A stretch of 64,000 nucleotides of DNA from Brevundimonas aveniformis DSM 17977 (GCF_000428765.1 NZ_AUAO01000003.1:124001-188000); one strand, 5' to 3'. Positions 39,459-48,976 are shown, counted from the first letter of the stretch. Translations and numbers: made by a program. The notes: generated by a model not told the origin, from the sequence alone.

Positions 39459-39619
39459 ATCGGACGACGAGGCGGAGCGCGCAGGACATTGCGCCAGTGT
39501 CTCATGGCGTCGCACAGGCGGGGACGCAGCGTGCTCGCGCGGGAAAAGTCCCGAGCCAATTCAAGGCGTCACGGTGCCAACATGCGATGACGGCGGCTTC
39601 GGCGGCGCGACGGGGTCGC

Positions 39620-39736
39620 CTACTTCTTGCCGGGCGGCAGGGTGAAGGGCGAGGTCTTGAGTGAGGGCGGCGGTTTGGGCGTCGCCGTCTTGGGTTTGCG
39701 GATTTCCTTGTTGCCGCGCATCTGGCCCTTGGCCAT
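39620..39736 (-). CDS. Small basic protein, 38 residues
   Basis: Short minus-strand ORF starting MAKGQMRGNKEIRKPKT and ending TSPFTLPPGKK, with GAGGA about eight bases upstream of the ATG. It is Lys/Pro-rich and lacks a membrane segment. I recognise the MAKGQMRxNxExxKPK start as that of a short conserved alphaproteobacterial hypothetical protein; function unknown. Downstream (minus direction) of the Fe-S carrier gene with a 97-base gap, possibly one transcript. Confidence 0.72.
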   Translation of the reverse strand: MAKGQMRGNKEIRKPKTATPKPPPSLKTSPFTLPPGKK

Positions 39737-39833
39737 GCCGGTGTCCTCGTGACGTCCGCCGACCGGAGGGCCGAACTGGTTGGCGTCGGCGCGACCCTAC
39801 ACGAAACGGCTGGCCAGCGCCGGGAAATGCCGG

Positions 39834-40166
39834 TCAGATCGAAAAACTGACCCCGCACCCGCAGTTCGCCACCGCGTTCGGATTGACGATCTTGAACTGA
39901 GCCCCGAGCAGCTCGTCGACGAACTGGATCTCGGAACCGGCCAGGAAGGGCATCGAAATGTCATCGACCAGCGCGGTCTGGCCGGCGTGTTCGATGCGGT
40001 GGTCGTCAGGTTCGGCGCTTTCGACCAGGTCGAGGCGGTACTGGAAGCCGGAACAGCCGCCGCCGTCCACCGCGACACGCAGCATCAGGGGCTTGCCCTC
40101 GGCCCTGGACAGGTCGGCCAGGCGGCGAGCGGCGCTTTCAGCGAGGGTGACGGGTTTCAGGCTCAT
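39834..40166 (-). CDS. erpA: A-type iron-sulfur carrier protein (ErpA/IscA-like)
   Basis: HesB/IscA/SufA-family protein of 110 residues that delivers Fe-S clusters to apoproteins. Three conserved Cys are present: one in GGGCSGFQYRLDL and two in the C-terminal NCGCGVSFSI. Start MSLKPVTLAESAARRL at 40166 fits the family; longer upstream frame overlaps the divergent dgt gene. The symbol is tentative because ErpA, IscA and SufA cannot be told apart here. It is divergent from dgt with 51 bases between, a common alphaproteobacterial arrangement. Confidence 0.92.
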   Translation of the reverse strand: MSLKPVTLAESAARRLADLSRAEGKPLMLRVAVDGGGCSGFQYRLDLVESAEPDDHRIEHAGQTALVDDISMPFLAGSEIQFVDELLGAQFKIVNPNAVANCGCGVSFSI

Positions 40167-40217
40167 CGTGAGGTCTATATGAGGATTGGTGGCCCTGCGT
40201 GAAAGGGCTTTCCGTCG

Positions 40218-41411
40218 GTGGCCCAGCGGATGACCATTCTGAATGAACGCGCAAGCTATGCCTCCGATCCGGGGGCCAGCCTGGGTCGGCTGTTTGCCGA
40301 AGCCCCAAGCGCGACGCGTACAGCCTTTGCCCGGGATCGGGACCGGATCATCCATTCGACGCCGTTCCGGCGTCTGAAGGGCAAGACCCAGGTGTTTATC
40401 GCCCATGAGGGCGACCACTATCGCACGCGCCTGACGCACAGCCTGGAGGTGGCTCAGATCGCGCGGTCGCTGGCGGCGGCCTTGTCACTGGATCAGGATC
40501 TGGCCGAGGTCATCGCGCTGGCCCATGACCTGGGCCATCCACCGTTCGGCCATGCGGGCGAGGACCGCCTGAAGGGGCTGATGGAGGCGTGGAACGGCTT
40601 TGACCACAACGTCCAGACGTTTCGGATCGTCACCCGACTGGAGCATCGATACCCGGCGTTCGAGGGGTTGAACCTGAGCTGGGAGACGCTGGAAGGGGTG
40701 ATCAAGCACAATGGGCCGATATCTCATCGCATGGATGAGCCCGCCTGGCGCGCGGTGAGGGAGTATCAACAGGTCTGGGACCTGAGGCCGGAAACCTTTG
40801 CGTCGATGGAGGCTCAGGTGGCGGCGGTCGCGGACGACATTGCCTACAACAACCACGATGTCGATGACGGGCTACAGGCGGGCCTGTTCGGCCTGGAGGA
40901 ACTGGCGGGGGTGCCGCTGGTGGGGCCGATCCTGAAGGGGGTCCAGGCGGACTGGCCCGATGTTGGCGAGCGGATGACCGGGATCGAGACGGTCCGACGC
41001 ATGATCGGCGTGATGATCGGCGACATCCTGGCTGAGACGACGCGGCGATTGGCTGAAGGGGGGATCGAAACGCCCGAGGACGTGCGCGTCGCCGGTCGGG
41101 CCATGGTGCAGTTTTCGGACGGCATGATGCAGGACCTGGCGCGTCTGCGCGCCTTCCTGTTCGAGCGGATGTATCGGCACGACCGGATCAATGTCATGCG
41201 GGATCGTGCGGCGCGGACGGTCGATGATCTGTTCGCAAGCTATATGGCCGAATTGGACCTGATGCCGAAGGAGTGGCGGGCACGGGCGCAGATCGGCGGA
41301 GATGAGCGCCGCGCGCGGGCCGTGTGCGACTATATCGCCGGGATGACAGATCTTTTTGCCTTTGAAGAGCATCGACGGCTCTACGGTCTTGTGGATGAAG
41401 CCCAGTTGTGA
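40218..41411 (+). CDS. dgt: dGTP triphosphohydrolase-like protein
   Basis: HD-domain phosphohydrolase of 397 residues (dGTPase type 2) that cleaves deoxynucleoside triphosphates to nucleoside and tripolyphosphate. HD motif: [34 protein letters not shown] and later [17 protein letters not shown]. Start is either GTG at 40218 or ATG at 40230; neither has a good ribosome site. In most alphaproteobacteria argS follows directly; here the SPOR protein gene follows instead. Confidence 0.93.
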   Translation: MAQRMTILNERASYASDPGASLGRLFAEAPSATRTAFARDRDRIIHSTPFRRLKGKTQVFIAHEGDHYRTRLTHSLEVAQIARSLAAALSLDQDLAEVIALAHDLGHPPFGHAGEDRLKGLMEAWNGFDHNVQTFRIVTRLEHRYPAFEGLNLSWETLEGVIKHNGPISHRMDEPAWRAVREYQQVWDLRPETFASMEAQVAAVADDIAYNNHDVDDGLQAGLFGLEELAGVPLVGPILKGVQADWPDVGERMTGIETVRRMIGVMIGDILAETTRRLAEGGIETPEDVRVAGRAMVQFSDGMMQDLARLRAFLFERMYRHDRINVMRDRAARTVDDLFASYMAELDLMPKEWRARAQIGGDERRARAVCDYIAGMTDLFAFEEHRRLYGLVDEAQL

Positions 41412-41493
41412 TTCGGATGACGGCGGGGATGGGCTAGAGTCTTTCGGTTCGCCTGCGATTCGTGGGCGAAGCGACAATAACGAGGCGACGCTG

Positions 41494-42246
41494 ATGTCCT
41501 ACGAACGGCCCGATCCTGAGCGCGGCCCCTATACGCCCCGCAACGATGACGATCTGCCGTTTGAGCGGTCAGGCTTCGATGCTCGCAGTCACGGAGGCGG
41601 TCGCCCGCCCTTGCCGTTGACGCTGATCATTTCGGCGGTCGTCCTGCTGGTCCTGATCATCGCGGTGGTCCTGTTCTATCGAGCGGGGGTGCGCAATGAA
41701 GGTGAAGCTCCGCCGGTCATCGAAGGGGCCGAGGGTGTCGCCGGTGCCGCGCCAGACGCGGCCCAGCCGTCATCGGGCGATGCCCAGATCGAGGTCTTCG
41801 ATCCGCTAGACGAGCAGGTTGACCTGGCCCCACCGCCGGAAGCGCCAGGGCAACGCCCGCCGCCGTTGACGACCGATGGGCCTGTCGCACCGCCGACACA
41901 GCCGCGCGCCGAGGTGCCGGCAACGCCGCCGGTGCAACGCCCGACACCAACCCCGGCCCCGGCCCCGGCCCCGGCTCGCCCGCAGCCTCAGCCGCAGGCA
42001 ACGGGCGGTGGCACGTCCGTTCAGATCGGGGCGTTCTCGACCGAGGCGGCGGCCGAGCGCGCCTATGCTGAGGTGGCGGCGGCCTTCCCGCAGTTTGCCT
42101 CGGGGCGGACGCGCGGCATTCAGCAGGTGACAACCTCGGGCGGTCGCACGGTCTATCGGACCACGGTGAACGGCTTCTCCGCCCAGGATGCGCGGGCATT
42201 CTGCGGGGCGATGCGGGCGTCGGGACGGGACTGTATCGTTCAGTGA
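41494..42246 (+). CDS. SPOR-domain membrane protein
   Basis: Protein of 250 residues. Cytoplasmic N-terminus (about 1-40), one transmembrane helix (LTLIISAVVLLVLIIAVVLFY, about 43-63), a long Pro/Ala-rich periplasmic linker, and a C-terminal SPOR domain (TSVQIGAFSTEAAAERAYAEV to ASGRDCIVQ) that binds denuded septal peptidoglycan. Probable division-site protein. ATG at 41494 with GAGG upstream; its stop overlaps nagZ by four bases, an arrangement conserved in alphaproteobacteria. Confidence 0.92.
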   Translation: MSYERPDPERGPYTPRNDDDLPFERSGFDARSHGGGRPPLPLTLIISAVVLLVLIIAVVLFYRAGVRNEGEAPPVIEGAEGVAGAAPDAAQPSSGDAQIEVFDPLDEQVDLAPPPEAPGQRPPPLTTDGPVAPPTQPRAEVPATPPVQRPTPTPAPAPAPARPQPQPQATGGGTSVQIGAFSTEAAAERAYAEVAAAFPQFASGRTRGIQQVTTSGGRTVYRTTVNGFSAQDARAFCGAMRASGRDCIVQ

Positions 42247-43295
42247 CGGGTGTTTCGGCGGCGATCTACGGGCTTTCAGGGACCACGCTGTCCGCCGGTG
42301 AACGCGCCTTCTTCCGAGAGGCGCGGCCCTGGGGCTTCATTCTGTTCAAGCGCAATGTGAAAGATTCAGAACAGATAACTGTATTAACGCAAGAATTGCG
42401 TGAAGCGATTGGGCGCGATGCTCCCATCCTGATCGACCAGGAAGGCGGACGGGTTCAGCGCATGGGTCCGCCCCACTGGCGCAAGTATCCGCCGGCGCAG
42501 GCCTATCTTGAAGCGGTAGGCGGCAATGTCGAGGCCGCTGCGCGCCTGGTTGAGCTGGGCCATCGGTTGATGGCGGCGGATCTGAAGGCTGTTGGGGTCA
42601 ATGTTGATTGCGCCCCGGTTCTGGATACGCCGGTCGACGGTGCCCACGACATCATTGGGGACAGGGCCTTTGCCCGCGAACCGGGCGCGGTGGCGCGTCT
42701 CGGGAAGGCAGCGGCGCAAGGTTTGATGGCCGGCGGCGTCCTGCCGGTGATCAAGCACATACCCGGTCACGGGCGGGCAATGAGCGACAGCCACCATGAG
42801 TTGCCCGAGGTGAAGCTGGATCTGGTCAGCCTGGACGCATGGGACTTTGCGCCGTTCAAGGCGCTGAATGACCTACCCGCCGCGATGACGGCCCATGTCG
42901 TGTTCAAGGCTGCGGACGCCGAGCGACCGGCCACAACCTCGCATGATACCCTCGAGATCATTCGCGAGCGGCTTGGGTTCGACGGCCTGTTGATGACGGA
43001 TGATCTGTCGATGAAGGCCCTGAAGGGGCCAATGCAGGAACGAGCCCGGCGGGCGCTGACGGCAGGGTGTGATGTGGTCCTGCATTGTAATGGCGACCTG
43101 CATGAGATGCGGGCGGTGGCCGAAGGGGCGGCTGATCTGAGCGGGCGTTCGGCCGAGCGGGCGGCTGCGGCCCTGGCCTGTGCCACGGCTGAACCGGAGC
43201 CTTTCGACGCGGCTGCGGCTGCGGCTGAGCTTGCGGCGGTGCTGAAGGGGCGGTTTGAGGCCAGGGCAGGGCCGGCGGTGGGCGAGGCCCCATGA
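42243..43295 (+). CDS. nagZ: Beta-N-acetylhexosaminidase NagZ
   Basis: GH3-family cytoplasmic enzyme of 350 residues that removes GlcNAc from anhydro-muropeptides during cell-wall recycling. Conserved: GFILFKRNV, LIDQEGGRVQRMGPPHW (about 60-76), the catalytic His loop VIKHIPGHGRAMSDSHHELPEV and the nucleophile Asp segment GLLMTDDLSMKAL. GTG start overlaps the SPOR gene; stop overlaps scpA. Confidence 0.95.
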   Translation: MTGVSAAIYGLSGTTLSAGERAFFREARPWGFILFKRNVKDSEQITVLTQELREAIGRDAPILIDQEGGRVQRMGPPHWRKYPPAQAYLEAVGGNVEAAARLVELGHRLMAADLKAVGVNVDCAPVLDTPVDGAHDIIGDRAFAREPGAVARLGKAAAQGLMAGGVLPVIKHIPGHGRAMSDSHHELPEVKLDLVSLDAWDFAPFKALNDLPAAMTAHVVFKAADAERPATTSHDTLEIIRERLGFDGLLMTDDLSMKALKGPMQERARRALTAGCDVVLHCNGDLHEMRAVAEGAADLSGRSAERAAAALACATAEPEPFDAAAAAAELAAVLKGRFEARAGPAVGEAP

Positions 43296-44116
43296 CCGAC
43301 GCCTTTCAGCCCAATCTCGATTTTTCCGCCGCCGACAACATCGAAGAAGGCGAGGCCTTCGTCGTCGATCTGGACGGGTTCGAGGGGCCGCTACACGTTC
43401 TGTTGGTTTTGGCGCGGACCCAGAAGGTGGACTTGCTCAAGCTGTCGATCACGCGCCTGGCGGAACAGTATCTGGCCTTTGTGCATGAGGCGCGGCGGCG
43501 GAACTTTGCGCTGGCGGCGGACTATCTGGTGATGGCGTCGTGGCTGGCCTATCTGAAGTCGCGGCTGTTGCTGCCCAAGCCGGAAAAGAAGGCGGACGAT
43601 GAGATCGACGCCGAGGTCATGGCCCAGGCCCTCGCGTTCCGGCTGATGAAGCTGGAGGCAATGCGAAAGGCGGTCGAGGCGCTGACCAGCGGCCCGGTGC
43701 TGGGGCGGGACGTGTTCGGGCGCGGCGACCCGGAGGCGATCGAGGTCATCCCGTCCAACCGCCTGGATGCCAACCTCTATGATTTGATGGCCGCCTATGT
43801 GTCGCAGCGGCGGCGTGAGGCGGAACGGCACTACAGTCCGACGCAGCGGGTCGAGGCCTTCGCCCTGGAAGAGGCGCGCGACTGGATGCTGAAGCAGCTT
43901 CCGAGATTGTCGGCCTGGACAGAGCTGAGCGCAATCACGCCGGGGGTGCGGGGGGACGGGGAAGGGCCGACCGGTGCCTCCTATCTGGCCTCGACCCTGT
44001 CGGCGAGCCTGGAACTGGTCAAGGAAGGTCGGCTGAGCGCCCGACAGCTGGAAGCGTTCGACCCATTGTTCGTCAAATCGCGTCGGGACACCCTGGTTCT
44101 GGAGTCCGAAGGATGA
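43292..44116 (+). CDS. scpA: Segregation and condensation protein A
   Basis: Kleisin subunit of the SMC-ScpAB condensin, 274 residues. N-terminal FVVDLDGFEGPLHVLLVLARTQKVDLLKLSITRLAEQYL and YLVMASWLAYLKSRLLLP are diagnostic; a winged-helix C-terminal part ends in FVKSRRDTLVLESEG. ATGA overlaps on both sides. Confidence 0.95.
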   Translation: MTDAFQPNLDFSAADNIEEGEAFVVDLDGFEGPLHVLLVLARTQKVDLLKLSITRLAEQYLAFVHEARRRNFALAADYLVMASWLAYLKSRLLLPKPEKKADDEIDAEVMAQALAFRLMKLEAMRKAVEALTSGPVLGRDVFGRGDPEAIEVIPSNRLDANLYDLMAAYVSQRRREAERHYSPTQRVEAFALEEARDWMLKQLPRLSAWTELSAITPGVRGDGEGPTGASYLASTLSASLELVKEGRLSARQLEAFDPLFVKSRRDTLVLESEG

Positions 44117-44775
44117 TCAAGTTCGCTCCAGATGAGGCCGAGATCGAGCGCCGGGTCGAGGCTCTTTTGTTCGCGGCGGCGGGACCACTCACATTGACTG
44201 AGATCGCCCGCCGGCTGCCGGAAGGGGCCGATGCCGGTCAGGCCATTGCGGGCTTGCGGGCGCGCTATGCCGGGCGCGGGGTGGAGTTGATCTGTGTGGC
44301 GGATCGCTGGGCGTTTCGCACCGCGCAGGATCTGTCCTTCATGATGACCGAGCAGCGCGATGAGCCGCGCAAACTGTCCAAGGCGGCGCTGGAGACGCTG
44401 GCTATCATCGCCTATCACCAGCCGACGACCCGGGCCGAGATCGAGAGCGTGCGGGGGGTCAGCCTGTCCAAGGGGACGCTGGATCTGCTGCTGGAGATGG
44501 GCATGGTGCGGCTGCGCGGGCGCCGACGCACACCGGGACGTCCGGTCACCTACGGCACCACCGAGCATTTTCTGGAGCATTTCGGTCTGGCGCATCTGGC
44601 GGACCTGCCGGGTGCGGCGGATATGCGGGCGGCGGGTCTGCTGGACCTGTCCTTGCCGGCGGACTTCATGACACCGGATCCGGCCCGCGCCGGCGACGAG
44701 GACCTCGATCCCATCGAGGATGGGGATGAGGCCCCCGAATTCGCGCAAGACTTCGTGACCGAGGACGAGGGGTAG
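44113..44775 (+). CDS. scpB: Segregation and condensation protein B
   Basis: Partner of ScpA, 220 residues, two winged-helix domains. Typical segments: VEALLFAAAGPLTLTEIARRLP, LSKAALETLAIIAYHQPTTRAEIESVRGVS and GRPVTYGTTEHFLEHFGLAHLADLP. The acidic C-terminal tail (about 185-220) is common in alphaproteobacteria. Overlaps scpA by four bases; the next gene starts 51 bases later rather than being tatA. Confidence 0.95.
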   Translation: MIKFAPDEAEIERRVEALLFAAAGPLTLTEIARRLPEGADAGQAIAGLRARYAGRGVELICVADRWAFRTAQDLSFMMTEQRDEPRKLSKAALETLAIIAYHQPTTRAEIESVRGVSLSKGTLDLLLEMGMVRLRGRRRTPGRPVTYGTTEHFLEHFGLAHLADLPGAADMRAAGLLDLSLPADFMTPDPARAGDEDLDPIEDGDEAPEFAQDFVTEDEG

Positions 44776-44826
44776 GCCGCATTTCCGCCGCGACCGCTCC
44801 GGAAGCTGTGTTCAGGAGGAACGCCG

Positions 44827-45501
44827 ATGCGCTGGATTGCTGTTGCGGCCCTTGCTGTGGTCTTGGCGACGCCCGTGTGTGCCCAGCCGGCTGATCCGGC
44901 GGCGACGGCTCGTACCGAGCTGGAAGCGGTGATGGGCCGGGAAGCGATCATTCGCGAACTGGCCGGCATGGGGGCCATGGACCAGGTCGTTCGCGAGCGA
45001 TTCCTCGCGGCGCGCCAAGAGGCCTCGGACGAGGATCGGGCGCGACTCGAAGTGGAAGCCTGGCCGATCGCTGAGGCTGTCGATCAAGCGAATACAGCGA
45101 GGATGCGGGAACTGCTGGCGAGCCATGAAGGCTGGTTCCCGAGGTCGCAATTTGGGCGGGTCGCCTCTGAAGCGGCCTATTCGGTGGTGCAGCATTCCGG
45201 GGACCTTGAGTTGATGCGCAATGTGCTGGCCCGGATGGAACCCCTCATCGGTACGGCCGATCTCAACGGGAGCCAGTATGCCCGCCTCTACGACCGGGTG
45301 GCGACCATGGACGGGCATCTTCAGCGGTACGGCACGCAAGGAACGACCTGTTCGGAAGGACGCTACGTCATCCCGGCTGACCTGGAAGACCCCGAGCACG
45401 TCGACGAGCGGCGGAGCGCACTTGGACTGAATCCAATTGCCGAGTACGTCGAGGGGCTCAATCAGAGCTACGGACGTTGCACGCCTCTGGCGGGCCATTA
45501 A
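44827..45501 (+). CDS. Exported DUF6624-like protein
   Basis: Protein of 224 residues with a Sec signal peptide (MRWIAVAALAVVLATPVCAQ). The mature part has the pattern of DUF6624: NTARMRELLASHEGWFPRSQFGRVASEAAYSVVQHSGDLELMRNVL, ARLYDRVATMDGHLQRYGTQG and VDERRSALGLNPIAEYVEGL. Function of that family is unknown. Strong ribosome site AGGAGGA before the ATG. It stands between scpB and tatA, where alphaproteobacteria usually have no gene, so it belongs to an inserted block of three genes (44.8-49.0 kb). Confidence 0.75.
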   Translation: MRWIAVAALAVVLATPVCAQPADPAATARTELEAVMGREAIIRELAGMGAMDQVVRERFLAARQEASDEDRARLEVEAWPIAEAVDQANTARMRELLASHEGWFPRSQFGRVASEAAYSVVQHSGDLELMRNVLARMEPLIGTADLNGSQYARLYDRVATMDGHLQRYGTQGTTCSEGRYVIPADLEDPEHVDERRSALGLNPIAEYVEGLNQSYGRCTPLAGH

Positions 45502-45505
45502 ATTC

Positions 45506-45644
45506 CTGACAGGCCGCTTATCGGACGGTCAGAGAGAATAGCCTGGGACCTGAACGAGGAATTCGAACCATGCTGCGCCGTACATTTCCTCGCAGCGGGC
45601 GGCTCGCGGCCGTCCTACTCGCTGACGCGGCCGGGAGCCATTGA
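45506..45644 (+). pseudogene. Decayed copy of the M13 peptidase gene's 5' region
   Basis: Bases 45506-45585 resemble 46829-46907 in front of and at the start of the M13 peptidase gene: shared CTGACAGGCC-GCTT, GAACGAGGA and ATGCTGCG-CG-AC-TT-CT, with nearly equal distance from CTGACAGG to the ATG (64 and 63 bases). Here the frame (MLRRTFPRSGR) ends after 24 codons at 45644 and overlaps the 3' end of the minus-strand gene. It looks like the remains of a duplicated gene start. Confidence 0.4.
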
Positions 45645-46721
45645 GCCCGATCGATATCCCGAGGCGAAGGGAAACCCCTCGAATTCCAGCGGATAAGGCA
45701 CAACGCCTACAACACAGGCGACTGTGGACCCATTCTCATATTCCGCTGTTCGCATCACCTCCAGGCCTGGGCCCTCCAAAGCCGAGGTGGCGAATGTCAT
45801 GTCCAGTTGGGGCCCGATGTTAGCGCCGGCAAGGTCGAAGTCGCCTGCGTAGACCACTTCTCCTTCGCCGACCTCAAAGGAAGGGGATCCAAGGCAGTGA
45901 TTTACCACCCCTGTATGGTTGATGCGCCAACGGCCTGCAGGAACCTCGACCACATGCCAGCGGCCCCGACTAGAACCCGTCATTCCGAAGACGATGGGCC
46001 TACCGCCTGCGTGTTGGCCGTCGCTAACCCGGCCGAAACTGATCCCGCGAGAGCCGCCGCGAACCATGAGAACTACAACCGCATTGCCGGATCCTGGGCG
46101 ATGAACAGTTGTGGTCCGCTCGGGCTGTCTCATGTCGTAATCGGTCCGAATTGGCGTGACGGGGCCCGGTATTCCGACCTGCGCGCCGCCCTCCAGTGCG
46201 AAACGCACACTCAAATGCCTGGGACTTGGAGCACCGGGCCTCGAGGCGGTGCTGTACCGCGCGGGGTGGGCCGCCTCGTTGTTGAAGCCGCGATAATAGG
46301 TTCCAGGAGGCGTCGCGCTGCCAAGCCAGGGGGCGACCCGTTCGCGGAATTCCGTGCCTGAGAGTTGATAGGTCGCCGCGCCTTCCGCGTCGGAAAGGCG
46401 GTAGACCCGCCAGCCCCTCGCGATCATGCAATTTTCGCCGCTGACAGCGAAAAGGCCTTGTACCGCGCCGCCCCAGACCCAGGTCATGACAAGGGAGTCT
46501 CCGATGCCGGTTCCCGAAGGATTCGTAACTCGAGGCCGGCCTACTGGAACGATTGCAAAGCAGCTCGTCAGGTCGCTGTCATGCTCGGCTGGCGTGGCAC
46601 CAACGCGGTTGTAGAATGCGTAGCCTGTTACGACCTCACCGATCTCAGTGCGTGACTGGGCGCTGGCCGTCGCCGGTAGGACAACGATCACGGCAATCAT
46701 GCAGATGAGACGGAAGTTCAT
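45615..46721 (-). CDS. Unknown exported protein
   Basis: Protein of 368 residues starting MNFRLICMIAVIVVLPATASAQS, a clear Sec signal peptide, with GGAGGAGA just upstream of the ATG on the minus strand. An in-frame extension of 20 residues upstream has no ribosome site. The body is beta-rich (VVTGYAFYNRVG, GNAVVVLMVRGG, RWHVVEVPAGRWRINHTG, VGEGEVVYAGDFDL) with four Cys, and no family was recognised. The VPAGRWRI and GEVVYAGDF elements resemble envelope proteins of DUF2846-type, but this is a weak impression. Transcribed against its neighbours. Confidence 0.75.
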   Translation of the reverse strand: MNFRLICMIAVIVVLPATASAQSRTEIGEVVTGYAFYNRVGATPAEHDSDLTSCFAIVPVGRPRVTNPSGTGIGDSLVMTWVWGGAVQGLFAVSGENCMIARGWRVYRLSDAEGAATYQLSGTEFRERVAPWLGSATPPGTYYRGFNNEAAHPARYSTASRPGAPSPRHLSVRFALEGGAQVGIPGPVTPIRTDYDMRQPERTTTVHRPGSGNAVVVLMVRGGSRGISFGRVSDGQHAGGRPIVFGMTGSSRGRWHVVEVPAGRWRINHTGVVNHCLGSPSFEVGEGEVVYAGDFDLAGANIGPQLDMTFATSALEGPGLEVMRTAEYENGSTVACVVGVVPYPLEFEGFPFASGYRSGSMAPGRVSE

Positions 46722-46891
46722 AGCGCTCTCCTCCAGAGCCAGCCCTAGGTAAGGTGCTTCAGAGAGAAGCGAGACGGGCAAGGGTACCGCAGGTGGAGAG
46801 CCTTGTCTGAACGGGGGGCAAGAAATTTCTGACAGGCCCGCTTCTTGCCACAGGGGATGCTATAACCTTGTCCGAACGAGGAGGCTACTTT

Positions 46892-48976
46892 ATGCTGCGA
46901 CGCACCTTCCTGATGTCGGTCCCGGCGGTGACGCTGGTGGGCTTGGCGGCTTGCCAGAACAGCGGCTCTGGTGGGGCTGCGGCGACGCGAACGACGCCCG
47001 TGTTCGGAACCTTCGGCTTCGATACCGCCGGGATGGACCGCTCGATTTCACCCGGCGACGACTTCTTCGGCTATGCCAACGGCACCTGGGCGCGCAACAC
47101 CGAGATCCCGGCGGACCGGTCGAGCTTCAACAGCTTCACCCGCCTGACCATCCAGGCGGACGAGCGGACCAAGGTCATCATCGAAGAGGCGGCCGCCGAC
47201 AATGGGGCGGACGGTGAACGACGCAAGATCGGTGACTTCTACACCGCGTTCATGAACGAGACGGCGATCGAACAGGCGGGGCTGACGCCGGTGCGCGACG
47301 AGTTGGAAGCGATTGCCGGCATCCGCGATGTGTCGGGTCTGTCGCGGGCGCTGGGTCAGACGCTGCGGGCCGATGTCGATCTGCTGAACATGACCAACTA
47401 CTATACCGACAGACTGTTCGGTCTGTGGGTCAGCCAGGATTTTGACGAGCCCACGCGCAACTCGCCGTATCTTGTGCAGGGGGGTCTGGGGATGCCGGAC
47501 CGGGCCTTCTACCTGGACGGCGGCCGAATGGCCGAAATGCGCCAGAACTATCGCGCGCACATCGTCCAGGTCTTGACCTTGGCGCGCATTGCCGAGCCGG
47601 AGGCGAAGGCCAGCCGCATTCTGGCGCTGGAAACAGCGATTGCCGGGGTCCATGCCACGGCGGAACAGACGAATGACGTCAAGGCTGGAAACAATCACTG
47701 GTCCCAGGCCGATTTTACCGCGCGCGCACCGGGAATTGACTGGGTGGCCTGGCGCGAGGGGGCCGGCCTGGCACAACAGGAAACGTTCGTCGTCTGGCAA
47801 CCGGGGGCCGTGAGCGGGATTGCTGCGCTGGTGGGCTCACAGTCGCTGGATACCTGGAAGAGCTATCTGACATTCCATGCTCTGGATCGGGCATCGCCCT
47901 TCCTGCCGCGCGCCTTCGATGAGGAGCATTTCAGCTTCTACGGCTCGACACTGTCGGGGACACCGGAGCAGCCTCCGCGCTGGCGGCGGGGGGTGGATGC
48001 CGTCAACGCGGCGCTGGGCGAAGCGGTCGGACAGATCTATGTCGAGCGGCATTTCTCCGAGAATTCCAAGACGGCGATGGAAGGGCTGGTTCAGAATCTG
48101 ATCACGGCATTCGGGCAACGGATCGACGGCCTGGAGTGGATGTCGGACCAGACGCGCGCTGCCGCACGCCGCAAGCTGGAAACCCTGAGCGTTTCGATCG
48201 GCTATCCCGAGACGTGGCGGCACTACAGCGGTCTGGAGGTGCGACCGGACCAAGCCTGGGCCAATGCCGAACGGGCCGGGGTGTTCGAGTATCAACGCAA
48301 CCTGGCCAAGCTGGGTCGGGCCGTGACGCACGACGAGTGGTACATGTTGCCGCAGACCGTCAATGCGCTGAACATCCCCCTGGAGAACCGTCTGATCTTT
48401 CCGGCGGCGATCCTTGAGGCCCCGTTCTTCGATGAAGCGGCGGACGCAGCGATCAACTATGGCGGGATCGGTGCGGTCATTGGCCATGAGATCACCCACA
48501 GTTTCGATTCAACCGGCGCGTTGTTTGACGAGCTGGGCCGGCTGCGGGATTGGTGGACGCCCCAGGACCTGGCGCGGTTCGAGGCGGCGGGACAGGCGCT
48601 GGTGGCGCAGTACAATGCCTATCAGGCCTTCCCCGATCTGCATCTGAACGGAGAGCTGACGCTGGGGGAGAACATCGCCGATGTGGCCGGTCTGGCCACA
48701 GCGCACGATGCCTATCTGCTGTCGCTGAATGGCGCGGATGCGCCTGAGCTGGAAGGGTTCAGCGGGGATCAGAGATTCTATCTGGGGTGGGCCCAGGTGT
48801 GGCGCTCCAAGGACCGCGACCCGGCGCTGCGGAACGCTATCCTGACCGGCGTGCACTCACCCGGGCCATGGCGCGTGCGCGAGGTTCGCAACCAGGACCC
48901 GTGGTATGCAGCTTTCGAAGTCCAGCCCGGCCAGGCGCTCTATCTGGCTGAGGCGGATCGCGTCGAAGTCTGGTGA
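46892..48976 (+). CDS. M13-family (neprilysin-like) metallopeptidase lipoprotein
   Basis: Zinc endopeptidase of 694 residues. N-terminal MLRRTFLMSVPAVTLVGLAACQNSG has a hydrophobic core and lipobox LAAC at Cys20, so it is probably membrane-anchored in the periplasm. The mature protein starts with M13_N sequence (SISPGDDFFGYANGTWARNTEIPADRSSF). Zinc motif HEITH at 532-536 within GAVIGHEITHSFD, and the third ligand Glu in ENIADVAG. The C-terminal W is typical (M13 proteins end CxVW or similar). The ATG at 46892 follows GAGGAGG by six bases. A perfect inverted repeat GGCAAGAA / TTCTTGCC (46817-46849) lies in its leader region. Confidence 0.93.
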   Translation: MLRRTFLMSVPAVTLVGLAACQNSGSGGAAATRTTPVFGTFGFDTAGMDRSISPGDDFFGYANGTWARNTEIPADRSSFNSFTRLTIQADERTKVIIEEAAADNGADGERRKIGDFYTAFMNETAIEQAGLTPVRDELEAIAGIRDVSGLSRALGQTLRADVDLLNMTNYYTDRLFGLWVSQDFDEPTRNSPYLVQGGLGMPDRAFYLDGGRMAEMRQNYRAHIVQVLTLARIAEPEAKASRILALETAIAGVHATAEQTNDVKAGNNHWSQADFTARAPGIDWVAWREGAGLAQQETFVVWQPGAVSGIAALVGSQSLDTWKSYLTFHALDRASPFLPRAFDEEHFSFYGSTLSGTPEQPPRWRRGVDAVNAALGEAVGQIYVERHFSENSKTAMEGLVQNLITAFGQRIDGLEWMSDQTRAAARRKLETLSVSIGYPETWRHYSGLEVRPDQAWANAERAGVFEYQRNLAKLGRAVTHDEWYMLPQTVNALNIPLENRLIFPAAILEAPFFDEAADAAINYGGIGAVIGHEITHSFDSTGALFDELGRLRDWWTPQDLARFEAAGQALVAQYNAYQAFPDLHLNGELTLGENIADVAGLATAHDAYLLSLNGADAPELEGFSGDQRFYLGWAQVWRSKDRDPALRNAILTGVHSPGPWRVREVRNQDPWYAAFEVQPGQALYLAEADRVEVW

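Noticed and set aside
39398..39664. Plus-strand frame of 88 codons through the AGTGCACT array
   Set aside because: No ribosome site, composition is unlike a protein, and it runs over the better-supported minus-strand 38-residue gene.
41877..42000. Pro/Ala-coding repeat (CCGGCCCC type) in the SPOR protein linker
   Set aside because: Low-complexity Pro-rich linkers are normal before SPOR domains and the DNA repeat simply follows from that.
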